Shown piece after piece: positions 21,621 to 34,891 of a stretch of 64,000 nt of DNA. The notes under the pieces were generated by a model. It did no database searches. It saw only the letters and a program-made list of their open reading frames with translations, and was not told the origin of the DNA. This stretch comes from Prunus persica (Eukaryota; Streptophyta; Magnoliopsida; Rosales; Rosaceae), in contig NC_034009.1 in NCBI RefSeq assembly GCF_000346465.2, forward strand, positions 12,156,747 through 12,220,746, given 5' to 3'. Every line of letters starts with the position of its first letter. The first letter of the stretch is position 1. The translations under genes were made by a program, and so were the position numbers.

Positions 21621-22506
21621 TGCTAAAATATGAATATGGTTTGAATACTTTAGGTTAAGTTGTATTCTTCTCTATAAGGAGATATATAGGAGTTTACATG
21701 AGTGCTTTACAAGGAAATAGATACAGTAATCAATTAGGATAGTATATCCTAATTATACAATGATTTGTCAACTATATAAAATAAGAAAGTAAATTCCTTA
21801 ATTAATCAAGGAAATAAATCTCCTTAAATAATTAGGAGACTCACATCAACACTCATTCTCAAGTTGGTGCATATACGTCACCAATGCCCAACTTGGTAAG
21901 TGAGTCATAAAATACTATTCCACAAACAGCTTTAGTTAAGACATTTGCCAGTTGATCTTCTGATTTTATGAATGGTAGGCGGATGATCTTATTCTCACTT
22001 TTTTCTTTGATGAAATGTCTATCCATCTCAACATGTTTGGTTCGATCATGTTGAACTAGATTATGAGCAATATCGATAGCTGACATGTTGTCACAATGCA
22101 ACATCATTGGCTTTTCTAGTTTGAAGCCCAAATCTGTTAAAAGTCTTCTGATCCATAATAATTCACAAACTCTTTGAGCCATTCCTCTATACTCTGCTTT
22201 TGCATTAGACCGAGAAATTACATTTTGTTTTTTATTTCGCCAAGTGACTAGGTTACCTTTCACGAATGTAAAGTAACTAGAAGTAGAGCGTCTATCTGTA
22301 ATGGACCTAGCCCAATCAGCATTTATATATCCAATAACTTCAAGATCTCCATTTTTTGAGAACATTAATCCCTTCCCAGGGGCTGACTTTAAGTACCTTA
22401 AGATCCGATCAACTGCATTCCTATGAAAAACACTTGGTGAATGCATAAACTGATTAACAGCACTCACAACATATGCAATATTTGGTCTTGTGTGTGGGTT
22501 TGTGTT
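21621..22506 (-). mobile_element. Copia C: truncated copia (3' LTR plus RNase H)
   Basis: LTR at 21621-21851 (231 bp, TGCTAAAATA...CACATCAACA), then a GAATGAG-type purine tract, then RNase H on the minus strand from about 22506 to 21859 (TRPNIAYVVS through GIGDVYAPT). The LTR is clearly related to those of Copia D at 62221 and 63456. The 5' part of the element is missing; beyond 22506 the sequence is unrelated. RNase H shows YINADWA and SNAKAEYRG where active relatives have YTDADWA and SSAEAEYRG, so two catalytic acidic residues are changed to Asn and Lys. The left flank is GTTTA; no right TSD exists because of truncation. Confidence 0.88.
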
Positions 22507-23339
22507 GTAATATATACTTTTCCTTATGAATAAATAAATAAATAAATAACTGGACGTTTGTAGGTTCTTTAGAGTCATGATTGTATACACCCAAATTTTT
22601 ATGAACTTAAAAAAATCCATTAAGTCACAGATTGAATAAACCCCAAACTATTTATAAAACCTAATTGATTATGTGTGGACCTTTAATCGTTTTTAATGTT
22701 TTATTATTATTTTTTATATAAGTGATATTTACGGAATGAGAAGTCGAACCTAAGACTTCAAGTGCATAGGGTAAATGCTCTTACAAGGCCTTACTCGTTT
22801 GTAGTGTTTTAGTGTTTTTTTTTTCAAGCAATATTGAGGGAAGGGGGAATCAAACATAGGACCTCTCTACACTAGTGAATTTTTTAAATCACTTTAACTA
22901 TAAGCCCCTTACGTTTTTAATACATATATATATATATATATATTTTTTTGGGTAAAGAAGAACCTATTAAAGAAATTTGATTTTACATTTTTAGAATCTA
23001 TTTGTTAAAAAAAGTAATCTAATTTCATTGAATAATTTTTGTAGTCAGTTAAAATTATAAATTTATAATCCCTAAACCCTCCGTTTGAAGAGGAGAAATT
23101 CATATTTTCATTGTTAGGCATTTTAAACATGAAATTTATTAAATTATACATGGGGAGATCGTAGAAATTGAGAAGTTTAATTGCAGCCAAAAGAATCGTC
23201 ATTTCGCAATTTTTATTGAGCATGAATTCATTTTCACTGTTATTTCTGTCATTTGTAAAATTTGATACACATAAATTCAAACACTAAAATTATTAATTAA
23301 AAAAAAATCAATAAATATCTAATTGCCGGTATTTAATAA
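22507..23339. other. Intergenic AT-rich sequence
   Basis: AT-rich with a (TA)n run at about 22922-22943. No gene or clear element end seen. Confidence 0.5.
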
Positions 23340-23344
23340 TTTTA

Positions 23345-23753
23345 TGTTATAAAATAACCTTGAATATGTACGAATATTGAGCTGCACGTAAAGTAGATGA
23401 GACACAGCATTTAACGAGGTTCGGCTATGCCTACGTCCTCGGAGAGCAGCAGCAGTAACTTTTCACTATATAAAATAATATGGCTACAACTTTTAGTGTT
23501 TACAATATGTGTACTCACTGAATTTTCTCTCTAGGAGAATTTTTCTCTGCTCTCTTTTTCTTCACTCACTCACCCTCTTTTTCTTCTCTTCTATCTCTAT
23601 TTTCTTTCTCTGATGGTGGTCTTATTTATAGGCTGAGAAAGGATACCCGTGAGTGTACCCGTGAGTGTGCAGGTGATAAGCTTCCAAAATATTTTGCTTA
23701 ATTTCTTTGTGGGCCCCATACATGTGGGCTCCACATGTTTATTCTTTACAACA
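23345..23753 (-). repeat. 3' LTR of Copia E
   Basis: 409 bp, TGTTATAAAATAACC...TTTACAACA on the plus strand, preceded by TSD TTTTA. Confidence 0.93.
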
Positions 23754-23840
23754 CTCCCCCTTGGAGACCACATGTCCCTAGATTGGTTGCCTCATTAAAA
23801 CCTTGCTTTGGAAAAGAGTACAACGTGCATATGTCCTATG

Positions 23841-26800
23841 TTAGAGGACTCTTAAATGCTCCCCCTGATTTTGCATGCTCCAACTTGATTGCTTGCAGAG
23901 TTGTCGTAATCCGATGCCATGCACTAACTTTTGGAATGTACATTTCGGCAATGATTTAGTGAAGAGATCTGCCAGGTTATCACTTGAGCGGATTTGTCTG
24001 ACTTTGATTTCTTGACTCTTCTGGAGCTCATGTGTATAGAAAAACTTTGGTGATATGTGTTTGGTCCTGTCACCCTTGATATATCCTCCTGTGATCTGAG
24101 CAATACAAGCTGCATTGTCCTCATTCAGAATTGTTGGAGTGTCTGTTGTTGAGGGTAGGGCACATGTGCTTCGGATGTGATGGATTACCGACCTTAACCA
24201 AACGCATTCACGACTGGCTTCATGGAGGGCAAGTATTTCTGAGTGATTGGAAGATGTGGCCACTAATGTTTGTTTTGTTGAGCGCCATGAGATCGCAATT
24301 CCTCCACATGTAAATACATACCCAGTCTGTGATCGTCCTTGATGTGGATCAGAGAGATATCCTGCATCAGCATAACCAATAATACTCTGGGCGTTGGTCG
24401 ATTCACTGGAATAGAATAACCCCATGTCTGTTGTCCCACGAAGGTATCGTAGAACATGTTTGATGCCGGTCCAGTGTCTCCTTGTTGGAGCAGAACTGTA
24501 CCTTGCTAATAGATTTACTGAGAATGATATGTCTGGTCTGGTACATTGTGCTAGGTACAATAAAGCACCTATTGCACTAAGATATGGTACTTCTGGACCA
24601 AGGACCATTTCATCATTCCCTTTTGGACGATATGGGTCTTTCTTAGTGTCAAGCGATCGAACGACCATTGGAGTGCTAAGTGGATGGGCTTTATCCATGC
24701 CAAACCGTTTCAATACTTTCTCAGTATAAGTTGATTGATGCACCAAAATTCCATTAGCACTGTGCTCAATCTGCAAGCCAAGACAATATTTTGTCTTTCC
24801 AAGGTCCTTCATCTCAAACTCACGTTTGAGATAATCAACAGTCTTTTGAAGCTCTTCAGAAGTTCCAATTAGATTCATGTCGTCGACATATACTGCCACT
24901 ATCGCAAATCCAGACTCTGATTTCTTAATAAACACACATGGGCAAATAGGATCATTTGTGTATCCTTCCTTCAGTAAATACTGACTGAGACGATTGTACC
25001 ACATTCGTCCAGATTGTTTTAGCCCATATAATGATCTTCTTAATTTAACTGAGAACATGCCCCGTGGTTTGTTTCTGGCTGCTTCAGGCAACCTGAATCC
25101 TTCTGGAACTTTCATGTATATATCTGTATCCAATTCTCCATACAAATATGCGGTAATGACATCCATGAGTCTCATTTCAAGTTTTTCTGAAACCGCCAAA
25201 CTTATTAGGTAACGGAATGTAATTGTGTCCATTACTGGAGAGTACGTTTCCACATAATCAATTCCAGGCCTTTGTGAAAAACCTTGCGCAACGAGTCGCG
25301 CTTTATATCTTGAGATCTCATTTTTCTCATTGCGCTTTCTTGTAAATACCCACTTGTAACCTACAGGGTTCACATTGGGTGGAGTTGGACTAATATGTCC
25401 AAAAACACTCCTTTTTTCCAAAGAATTTAATTCTGCCTGGATTGCATCTTTCCACTTGGGCCAATCTTGCCTCTGTGTACATTCATTAATAGAGCACGGT
25501 TCAATATCATCATCTTTTATGATTTCAGCAGCCACTGAGAATGCAAATATATCATCAATGATCATCTCATTTCTACTCCACAATTCATCAGTGGACGTAT
25601 AATTTATGGAGATTTCTTGACTTTCAGGTACGGTTGCCACTCCAGGGGCACTTGTCTCACCAATGACGTTTTCCTTGTCAAGAAGTACCTGTCCCTCTTT
25701 GGGGGCATTTGAATTATGAATTGTGGGCTCTCTATTTATTTCATTTGGATTCATTTTGTCCATCAACTTCCTCTTTCGAGGAACTGAATCCTTTGAGCCT
25801 AGTGGTCTGCCACGTTTTAGGCGTGCAGCAGATGAACCATTTGCTGAGACATTGCTTTGTCCATTATGGACATCAATCCGTGTGGGTGCATTTGCAGCTG
25901 GGATATGAGATTTCGTCACCTTGGCTGCATCATTAAATGCATATGGCATCTGATTTGCAATACTTTGGAGGTGAACGATCCTTCTCACTTCGTTTTCGCA
26001 TTGAGCAGTATGAGGATCGAGATGAGACAATGTGGATATATTCCAGGATAATTCATGTCGTTTTTCAGGAATGAGTTTGCCTTGTTCTTTAGACACAGAT
26101 TTATCTCCCCCTAATGGTGGGAAGATTGTCTCATCAAAATCACAATCCGCAAAACGTGCGGTAAAAATATCACCCGTCAGGGGTTCCAAGTATCTGATGA
26201 TAGATGGTGAATCAAAACCAACATAAATTCCCAATCTGCGTTGAGGGCCCATCTTAGTACGTTGCGGTGGTGCAATGTGCACATATACCGCACACCCAAA
26301 AATTCTTAAATGTGAAATGTTTGGTTGATTTCCCAGTACGAGTTGTATTGGAGAACATTGATTGTTGGTGACGGGCCTCAATCGCACAAGCGATGCTGCA
26401 TGTAAAATGGCATATCCCCAAGCAGAAACTGGCAACTTTGTTTTCATTAGCAAAGTGCGTGCTATCAATTGAAGGCGTTTAATTAAAGCTTCTGCCAAGC
26501 CATTTTGAGTATGCACATGAGGAACAGGATGTTCAATATCAATGCCTAGTGACATGCAGTAGTCATCAAAAGTCTGAGATGTAAATTCACCAGCATTATC
26601 GAGTCTGATTGACTTAATGGGATAATCTGGGAATTGGGCTCGTAATTTAATTATCTGAGCCAAAAGCCTAGCAAATGCCATATTCCGAGTAGATAAAAGA
26701 CAAACATGTGACCATCGGGTAGATGCGTCCACCAAGACCATAAAGTACCGAAATGGTCCACATGGGGGATGAATGGGTCCACAAATGTCCCCTTGAATTC

Positions 26801-28628
26801 TCTACAAAAATGATGGATACTCAACATCAACCTTTGGTTGTGATGGTCTGATCACCAACTTCCCTTGTGAACAGGCTTGGCAAAAGATGTCGCTTGATAA
26901 CATAATGTGTTTAGTTAACAAGGGATGTCCTTTAGAGTTGGTGATGATCCTGCGCATCATGGTGGATCCAGGATGACCCAACCTGTCATGCCAAAGCTTA
27001 AAAGCATTTGAGTCAGTGGACTCTTGGTCCATGACACTATGTGCCTCAATTGTCCGTATGGTTGTGTAATACAACCCTGATGAGAGCTCACACAGCTTTT
27101 CCAGTATACGCTTTTGAGTATCACTGGAGGTAATACAAAGATATTCCATGTTTTCCTCTTTCTTTGTTTCAACATGGTAGCCATTCAAACGTATATCTTT
27201 GAAACTCAACAGATTCCTTCTGGAGTTAGATGAATACAAAGCATCTGGAATGGACAGTATTGTTCCATTCGGTAACATAATTTGGGCTATTCCTGAACCT
27301 TCAATCAGATCTGCAGGACCTGATATGGTTGTTACCTTTGCTTTTGTAAGCATTAATTTTGAGAAATACTTCCGATCTTGAAGGATCGTATGAGTAGTTG
27401 CGCTGTCTGCGAGACAAATATCTCTGCCATAGCCTTTGTTTTGAGGGCATCCATCCATACCACCAAATAAGTAAAATAAGCTGAATCAATAAAGAAGACA
27501 ACATTACCACTTTTATTGGATTGAAATTTAAACAACACTTCAGCTAATACAAATAGTACATTAAGGAATTTAATCTAATTCGGACTCATAACCTTCATTC
27601 CCTCTTTCAGTAACAAAATCAGAAACGTCTAGATGCGTCTTGTTTAGCTGACGTGATATTTCTGATGAGCCATCTGTGGCTGGCGGAGCATGATCAATGT
27701 AATTTATCTCCACTTTCCTGTTCTTAAGTGAAGCTTGATAGAGATCCGCCAAATGCCTGGGCGTACGACATGTGCGCACCCAATGTCCCTTTGCACCACA
27801 TCTGTGACAAGGGCTTTCAACATTTCTAGGCACATGGCTCATCTGTGCCTTTCCCTTATTACGGGATGCATTTTTGCCATTCGTGGATGGACCGCTCCTT
27901 GGACCTAAACCCTCTGAACGAGCACCACGATTTTTTCTACTTCCTTGCCAGTGGCCACGCTTGCCCCCTCGCCCACGTTTGTGGATACTGCCACGAGATG
28001 AAGTGGCATTCACTTCCTGAGATGCAGCATTTATTTCAGGAAGTGGTGCTGAGCCCGTTGGGCGAGATTGGTGATTCTTTAATAAGAGCTCATTATTTTG
28101 CTCAGCTAACAAGAGGCAAGATACAAGTTCCGAGTACTTCTTGAAACTGCTATGTCTGTATTGCTGTTGAAGGAGGACATTTGAAGCATGAAAAGTGCTC
28201 AGAGTTTTTTCGAGCATATCCTCATCAGATAGATTTTCCCCACATAGCCTCATTAATGAGGTAATTCTGTGCATAGCAGAGTTATACTCGGATACTGACT
28301 TGAAATCTTGAAATCTCAAGTGGGTCCATTCGTATCTAGCTCTTGGGAGAGTCATCGTCTTCTGGTGATCGTATCTTTCACCTAGAGCTTTCCACAGAAC
28401 CAACGGTTCATCAACCACCACATATTCGCTCTTCAGCGCTTCATGGATGTGGCAGCGAAGAAAGATCATGGCCTTCGCATTCTCTTCAGGCGAAGCATCA
28501 TTCTCATCTACAAGTGTTTGTCCGAGGCCATTGGCTCGTAGATGAATTTTGGCATCCAGGACCAATAATAAATAGTTGTCCCCGGAAAGGTCCAAGGCAG
28601 CAAACTCTAGTTTTGCCAAATTTGCCAT
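23841..28628 (-). pseudogene. Gag-Pol of Copia E, broken by few stops
   Basis: Gag (28628-27570, 352 aa) contains the capsid region and a CHRCGAKGHWVRTC zinc knuckle. After stops between 27570 and 27460 the same frame resumes with the protease motif CLADSATTHTI, the GAG-pre-integrase region LWHDRLGHPGSTMMRR and a CQACSQGK finger. It stops once near 26801, then runs open for 966 codons (26741-23841) through integrase (RLDNAGEFTSQ), RT (RYKARLVAQGFSQRPGID, VYVDDMNLIGTS) and RNase H (GYADAGYLSD, TSSNHSEILALHE, NEDNAACIAQ). The frame is kept throughout, so decay is slight, but the stops make this copy non-autonomous as it stands. Confidence 0.9.
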
Positions 28629-28763
28629 CCAAAACTTTAGGCTCGAGATCTGGAATATTAAGCCATTTATTAATAGGAATTTCAGGTCCTCATTATTCAG
28701 GTATATTAATTGATGATAAAAATAAAGTGTTATGAATTTGCTGGTATGGACGATAAACCCGCC

Positions 28764-29207
28764 CCATACCTTAAATGTGCGGTAAAGTAAATGTGCTTAT
28801 ATGGGCACTAATTCTGCTCCATACATTTAAATAAAAGTAAAGGCGTGGACGATAAACCCGCACCACCCTTTAAATAAATATTGCCGTATGGGTAATAAAC
28901 CTACACCATACCATAAATAAAATTAAATGTGCGGTAAAATAAATTCATAAATTAAATTGCTTGCTGTATGGATGTTAATCCCACACCATACCTTAAATGT
29001 GCGGTAAAGTAAATGTGCTTGTATGGGCACTAATTCTGCTCCATACATTTAAATAAAAGTAAAGGCGTGGACGATAAACCCGCACCACCCTTTAAATAAA
29101 TATTGCCGTATGGGTAATAAACCTACACCATACCATAAATAAAATTAAATGTGCGGTAAAGTAAATTCATAAATTAAATTGCTTGCTGTATGGATGTTAA
29201 TCTCACA
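28764..29207 (-). repeat. 222-bp tandem duplication in the Copia E leader
   Basis: Two copies (28764-28985 and 28986-29207) of a segment beginning CCATACCTTAAA, with the start of a third. Near-identical, differing at only a few positions. Located between the primer site and gag, where packaging signals are expected. Confidence 0.88.
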
Positions 29208-29454
29208 CCATACCTTAAAATAACAGGACGGATTAAACAATATAGAAATTACAAATTACGCCACAAAGAAGTAAATTAAACAAGCATGGATTAAACAACA
29301 TAGAAATTGTGAGAACACTAAAAAGAAAGTTTGCATGTCGTTGTAGTAGTAAAGTGAGAGTAGACATATGACAGAGAGGAGACAGAGAAATAACCACATA
29401 GTGTTGAGTTGAAAAATTTCAGAAATAAAAGGAGAGACTTTCGTGCTGATAACG

Positions 29455-29863
29455 GGTTATAAAATAACCTTGAATATGTACGAATATTGAGCTGCACGTA
29501 AAGTAGATGAGACACAGCATTTAACGAGGTTCGGCTATGCCTACGTCCTCGGAGAGCAGCAGCAGTAACTTTTCACTATATAAAATAATATGGCTACAAC
29601 TTTTAGTGTTTACAATATGTGTGCTCACTGAATTTTCTCTCTAGGAGAATTTTTCTCTGCTCTCTTTCTCTTCACTCACTCACCATCTTTTTCTTCTCTT
29701 CTATCTCTATTTTCTTTCTCTGATGGTGGTCTTATTTATAGGCTGAGAAAGGATACCCGTGAGTGTACCCGTGAGTGTGCAGGTGATAAGCTTCCAAAAT
29801 ATTTTGCTTAATTTCTTTGTGGGCTCCATACATGTGGGCTCCACATGTTTATTCTTTACAACA
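29455..29863 (-). repeat. 5' LTR of Copia E
   Basis: 409 bp, nearly identical to 23345-23753. Its outer end is at 29863, followed by TSD TTTTA and then the SPOUT gene leader. Confidence 0.92.
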
Positions 29864-29999
29864 TTTTATGCAATTTTTAATTCTTTTCTTCGCTATTTTG
29901 TTTTTTTTTCCTTTTAAACTGAAAGCCCTAAACTCTCAAAAACCCTTGTAAAAACCCTTTGGTTAAGGCGCGGTAAGGACCAAACGACTAGAAACAGAA

Positions 30000-32900
30000 A
30001 TGGGCAAGAAGAAGAAAAGAGCCGAATCAGAAGCCGAAGCAGAGCAAGAGAACAAAGTCGACACTGTTAATGGCGATTCTCATAAGAAAGACAAGAAGAA
30101 GAAGCACAACGTCGACAAAGCCGCGCTGATACCTACTGTGAGCGTAGCCGTCCCCGGCTCCATCATCCACAACGCTCAATCCCTCGAACTCGCCACCAGA
30201 GTATTTTCTCTCTCCGTTTTCTCACCATCCAAACAGATAATTGCTTTATGTTTCTCATTTCACTTCCTCTTCAGTTTTCTAATTATGATTTTTTGTTTAT
30301 TAAAAAAAATCTCAGTTGGCTGGTCAGATTGCTCGTGCCATGACGATTTTCCGAATCGACGAGGTTTCTAAATTTACTCTTTCTTCTTCAGCATTAGTGG
30401 ATTTGTTATATCAATTGATGTTTAAAGTACGCAAATTTGATTGATATGTAGTTGATTATTCTGTAAACAGGTGGTGATATTTGACAACAAGAGTGAGTCT
30501 GGTTCACCACCAGAAGCTAATTCGGATGAGGATGAAAGTGGTGCTGCTTTTCTTGTACGAATCTTGAGGTACCTTGAGACACCTCAATATTTGAGAAAAG
30601 CTCTGTTTCCAAAACATAACAGCTTAAGATTTGTGGTGAGGTTCCCCAATTGTTCATTTATGCTATGCAGTAAGCACATTGGTAATTGATTATCAAGTTT
30701 ATTACATCTTGGCTTAAATTTCTTTTCAGGGTATGTTGCCTCCACTTGATGCTCCGCACCATCTTCGCAAACATGAATGGGGTCCGTTTCGGGAAGGTAA
30801 AGTGTAATGGATGGAATTTAAGACTTGTTCTGCTATTGGAAATACTGTGCCTACTGGAATACAAAAATTGTCTGACTATACTTGCTTATACTCAAGTCAA
30901 GATGAGCATGTTCAAGACATTGAACAAGAACCAAAATGAGAAATGAGATGGTTCAGTTCAGACTTCCCATTGTAAATGAATTTCATCATTTAGTTTAGTT
31001 TCTTTGTTTTCTGTTTCGACCTATGGCCTTATTTTGCGGGAGCTTGCGGTAAATTTATAGGTGTCACACTAAAAGAAAGATCTCCTAACCCTGCGGGAAC
31101 ACTAGTTGATGTGGGTTTGAGTAAGGTATTCTCTCATATTCTAGGTTTACCGTTACAAGAGTTATTGTTTGATAGTTTCTTCTTTGCCTTTTCCTCCCGC
31201 CTTAGCCAGTAATTGATTTAGTGATGAAAATGCAGAATGTCATCGTTGATCAAGTACTTGAACCTGGGACGAGAGTTACTGTGGCTATGGGAGCCAACCG
31301 GAATTTGGATGCTGGTAATGATTTTTCCTGAATTCATTTGTGGCCTTTCCTGATTCCTTTCTTTATCATTAATGGAGGTTTCTGCTTTTATTTTTATTTT
31401 TTATACTATGAATCCAAATGGGTAAAGGCTTTTTTTCTATTGCATTCATCTAGATATATCACGCCAGGTTGTTTCATCTTCCAAGCCTAGGGAAGAAGCA
31501 GGAACGTATTGGGGGTACAAAGTGCGCTATGCTTCCAATATTACTTCAGTAAGGAATGAATGCCCATACAAGGTATTCCTGCGTTCACTCTATGACCTCT
31601 CTCTCAGAGCCCTTCTTGCCCTTACCAATTCATGGATTTTTGGTTAACCATTCAGATAGGGCCTTTCTTCATCAATTTCTTTTATTCAATCACAGGGTGG
31701 CTATGATCACTCAATTGGTACCTCCGAGCATGGTCAGATTATTAATTCCTCTGATCTCACTATACCTACCTTCAGGTACTCTTCTCTAAACGCGCTAACC
31801 ATAGATAAGATTGTTTTTCTAGATGTTGTGAGTATTGCTTTCTTTGGGTAGCTGGTCCTTAGCCACTTAAGGCAATTGTTGTGCTCTGTATCTTGTAATT
31901 GGATACATGCCTACTGTGTTGCGTATTCATCAACTAGATGGCTTAGTTACTGGTCAGGCTCTTGATGTACCTGGGATGGAATTTCAGCCTCCTTCAATCT
32001 GTTAACCTCTGTGCAGTGACAAATTCTTTTTGCGGAATATGTAGAAAATTGGTGCGATCTGACAGTCAAAATCCATTTAAAATGACTCAGGCCAATTGAA
32101 CCATCTATATTTTGAGAACTTATGAACTATGCACCCTGCCTCCTTTAAATTATTTGCTATGTGAGGAATAGTAGGTGAGTGCTATGCAGGCACATATCAT
32201 TAAGCATAACATCGATACCAACCCACCCACCTCTTCTTCCTTCCATTACTTTTCTACAGGTACTTGAATTGTTCCTCAATAATTGTGGTTTCTTTAGTTT
32301 AATTGTTAAGTAGTCGTCCTGGCGTCCTTCTCAGAGATTTGGGCTGAAGGAAACCATTTCATCTCTATTACAATATTCTATGTCAAAAATTGTGTTAAGC
32401 AGAAACTGAAAAGGGTAAATAAGAGAATTACTGTAAAGTATTTTTCCTGTTGAATGTTTTGATTTGTATGCTGATTGAATTCAGTTGTGTTTAAAGGATT
32501 ATGGACCTATATTTTGAATTTTTTGCCAGTGAATTTGTAGCAATATATCAGATTTCCTCTTTTAAGTTTCTAGATATTTTACATCTTTTTACTATTACTA
32601 CTTTCAACTGTATTAAGAATTTTTTGGGCATTTGTTGGCCATGAAGCCAATGTGAAACTATATACATCGAAATGCTGTACTCATTACGCCGCTGATATTT
32701 TTTAATTGACTGAATGAATGATTTGGCAGGCATCTATTGATTGCTTTTGGTGGACTTGCTGGGTTGGAAGAGAGCATTGAAGAAGATAATAACTTAAAGG
32801 TAAGGTTCCTATGGCTTTGGTTTGATACTTTGAATTGCTAATGGCTGTGGTGTAGCCTGGTGTAAGTAGCTAGAAAATAATAACAGGCCATATAGTTCTG

Positions 32901-33764
32901 CAGGAAATTTTTTTCAACTTTGAATTGTGAATGGCTGGGTTGGAGTCTGGTGCTACCAGCTAAAACCTTCATCAAGCCCTTGTTTTGTCTTTAGTTTTTC
33001 CCTTCTTCCTTCCATTTTCCTCGTTACAAACTTCATTGAAATTCTTACAACTTTCCTTTTTCTTTTGTTGACATTTAATTAGTTCTTGATTTTGCTTGGG
33101 ATGTAATTTGAGTCAATTTACTTTAATTTCTTGATGGGGTTTATGATGGTGATGATAGGAAGAGAGAAGAGGATGAGAGTGAGGAGGAATATAGGAAAGT
33201 CTTCAGATTCGAAAGGGCAATTGTGGAAGAAACTTTTAAAAGCCATGCTTATTTGTATTATTAATTTGAATTTTTAGTATAAAATGTCTTAAAGTAGCTA
33301 TAAGGTGTAAAAACAAACAGCTCCATATGTCTGGATAACTCAAAAATGTGTTGGGTTTAAACTTATTTACCCAAAAAAAATCCCCTTATTGGACTTCTGA
33401 ACATCTTTATGATCTTGGAAACACGTTTGCTTGATGAGGCACAACTTCTAGTAGTTTGTTTGACTGAAAGTAAGGATAGAGAAAGGAAATGGTACTGAAT
33501 AGTGTTTTTATTGCTTCTTTTTTAAGGCAAAAAATGTGCGAGAGGTATTTGATTTGTATTTGAACACATGTCCACATCAGGGGAGTCGAACAATTCGAAC
33601 AGAGGTATTTTTAGTATCTCTTTGCTTTTCTATTCATGGATGAGAATTTCGTATTGAAACTTGTGTTATTATGGCTTAATTTGCATCTTCATGAACAGGA
33701 AGCCATTTTCATTTCACTTCAGTATTTCCAAGAACCAATCAACAGAGCATTGCTGAGAGTTTAG
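30000..33764 (+). CDS. SPOUT-fold RNA methyltransferase, C9orf114/SPOUT1 family
   Basis: Eleven exons with consistent phases: 30000-30200, 30316-30363, 30471-30635, 30730-30796, 31061-31125, 31236-31314, 31454-31572, 31696-31775, 32730-32799, 33527-33604 and 33699-33764 (TAG), giving 345 aa. It has a Lys-rich N-terminus (MGKKKKR, a likely nuclear signal) and then the family block ELATRLAGQIARAMTIFRID. An OB-like insert includes LEPGTRVTVAMG, and the C-terminal alpha/beta-knot region holds HLLIAFGGLAGLEESIEED and NTCPHQGSRTIRTEEA. The family is a putative S-adenosylmethionine-dependent RNA methyltransferase; the human member is also linked to mitotic spindles. Arabidopsis At5g19300 is the expected orthologue (recalled). 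Copia E ends only 136 bp before the start codon, so the ancestral promoter is largely displaced. Exon boundaries are inferred by eye. Confidence 0.9.
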
Positions 33765-34490
33765 CATTAGAGCTTACTATTTGCAGGACATTGAGAATTT
33801 CCACAATTGGGGTCAAGATAGGGAATCTGATTCTTGATTTGGCTGCTAACATTTTGAAAGACAGGATTAGTTACTTAGCGGCAGATAGAGTATCCTCTTC
33901 TTTTTCGCGTATTTAATTTTTTTCCCAACTAGTTCGCAAGCTCAACTTTAAGCTGCTTGTTTCAGTGTACAATAGTCTAGTCTGAGCTGCAATGTTGGGA
34001 ATGACTTTACAATCCCTTTCTTTTTGGAAGGAAAATATGTTCAAATTGATGTTGTAATCCATGTCAATATTGCAGAGCATAGGTGGTGAGCTTCTGAGCA
34101 AGGTCTTATATTGTTTTCTTGTTGTAAACGTGTAAAATACACAATTATTTTCAGAGTTGAAATTATGGAATTATTGTCTTAAAATTTGTTCAACACTTCA
34201 TTCATGAACCTAGTGTGAAAAAGAACATAGAACTTTCAGGCAATTATAGAAAAGTTTGTTATAAAATCAATTATTCATTATGCTGTTCTAGTGTGCGCGC
34301 GTCCGTTACTCAAAGAAAATAATTTGTTTATGTATATTTTTTAGTGGTTTTGGTTACCATAACGAGTGTATAAACTGAAAAGAAAATGCTCAACTAGTAG
34401 GTTTTTCAGGTCATTATATTCATGCCACGTTAGCTTTTATAAGACTTGATTAAGCGACGATCTAAATTCTTTAGAATTTCAAATAAAAAG
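33765..34490. other. 3' flank of the SPOUT gene
   Basis: Probable 3'UTR followed by AT-rich intergenic sequence. No feature recognised. Confidence 0.5.
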
Positions 34491-34891
34491 GCCAATTTTG
34501 ATCCTTATAATTTACCACTTTTACCATTAAGGTCCTTTTAGTTCCAATTTGATCAATTTTGTCATTGTAATTTGAATTCCTGATCAAATTTATCACTGTA
34601 ATTTGAATTCTAAGCAATTCAAGGACAATCTCTCAATTCTTGTCAAATTATTCTAATATAGAGGGGCACTTCGGTCCAATCTTATGACCCCTCCCCATCC
34701 ACTTGACAACCATCCTTCCTCCACAACCTAAACCATAAACACTTTTAACTTAACCCACGTCAAGAAAAACGAAGATGAACAGAAACTGGGCGCCAGACCC
34801 ACTTGATGCACTCCCCGAATGATCAATAAGTGTTCTTCATCGAGCCGAGAAATCTACCCCGATCCAAAAAAGGGAGGGAAAACGAATCCTC

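Larger units (their letters stand above)
23345..29863 (-). mobile_element. Copia E: nearly complete 6.5-kb copia element
   Basis: Two 409-bp LTRs (23345-23753 and 29455-29863) in minus orientation, flanked by TTTTA (23340-23344 and 29864-29868). Minus-strand order: 5' LTR, primer site CGTTATCAGCACGA next to the LTR (about 29440-29454), a leader with a 222-bp tandem duplication, gag, protease, integrase, RT, RNase H, purine tract AAGGGGGAG, 3' LTR. The primer site differs from the TGGTATCAGAGC type used by the other copias here, so this is a separate lineage. The LTRs differ at few positions, indicating a fairly recent insertion; the inner edge of the 5' LTR ends CC instead of CA. It lies directly upstream of the SPOUT gene, in the opposite orientation. 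Confidence 0.94.
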
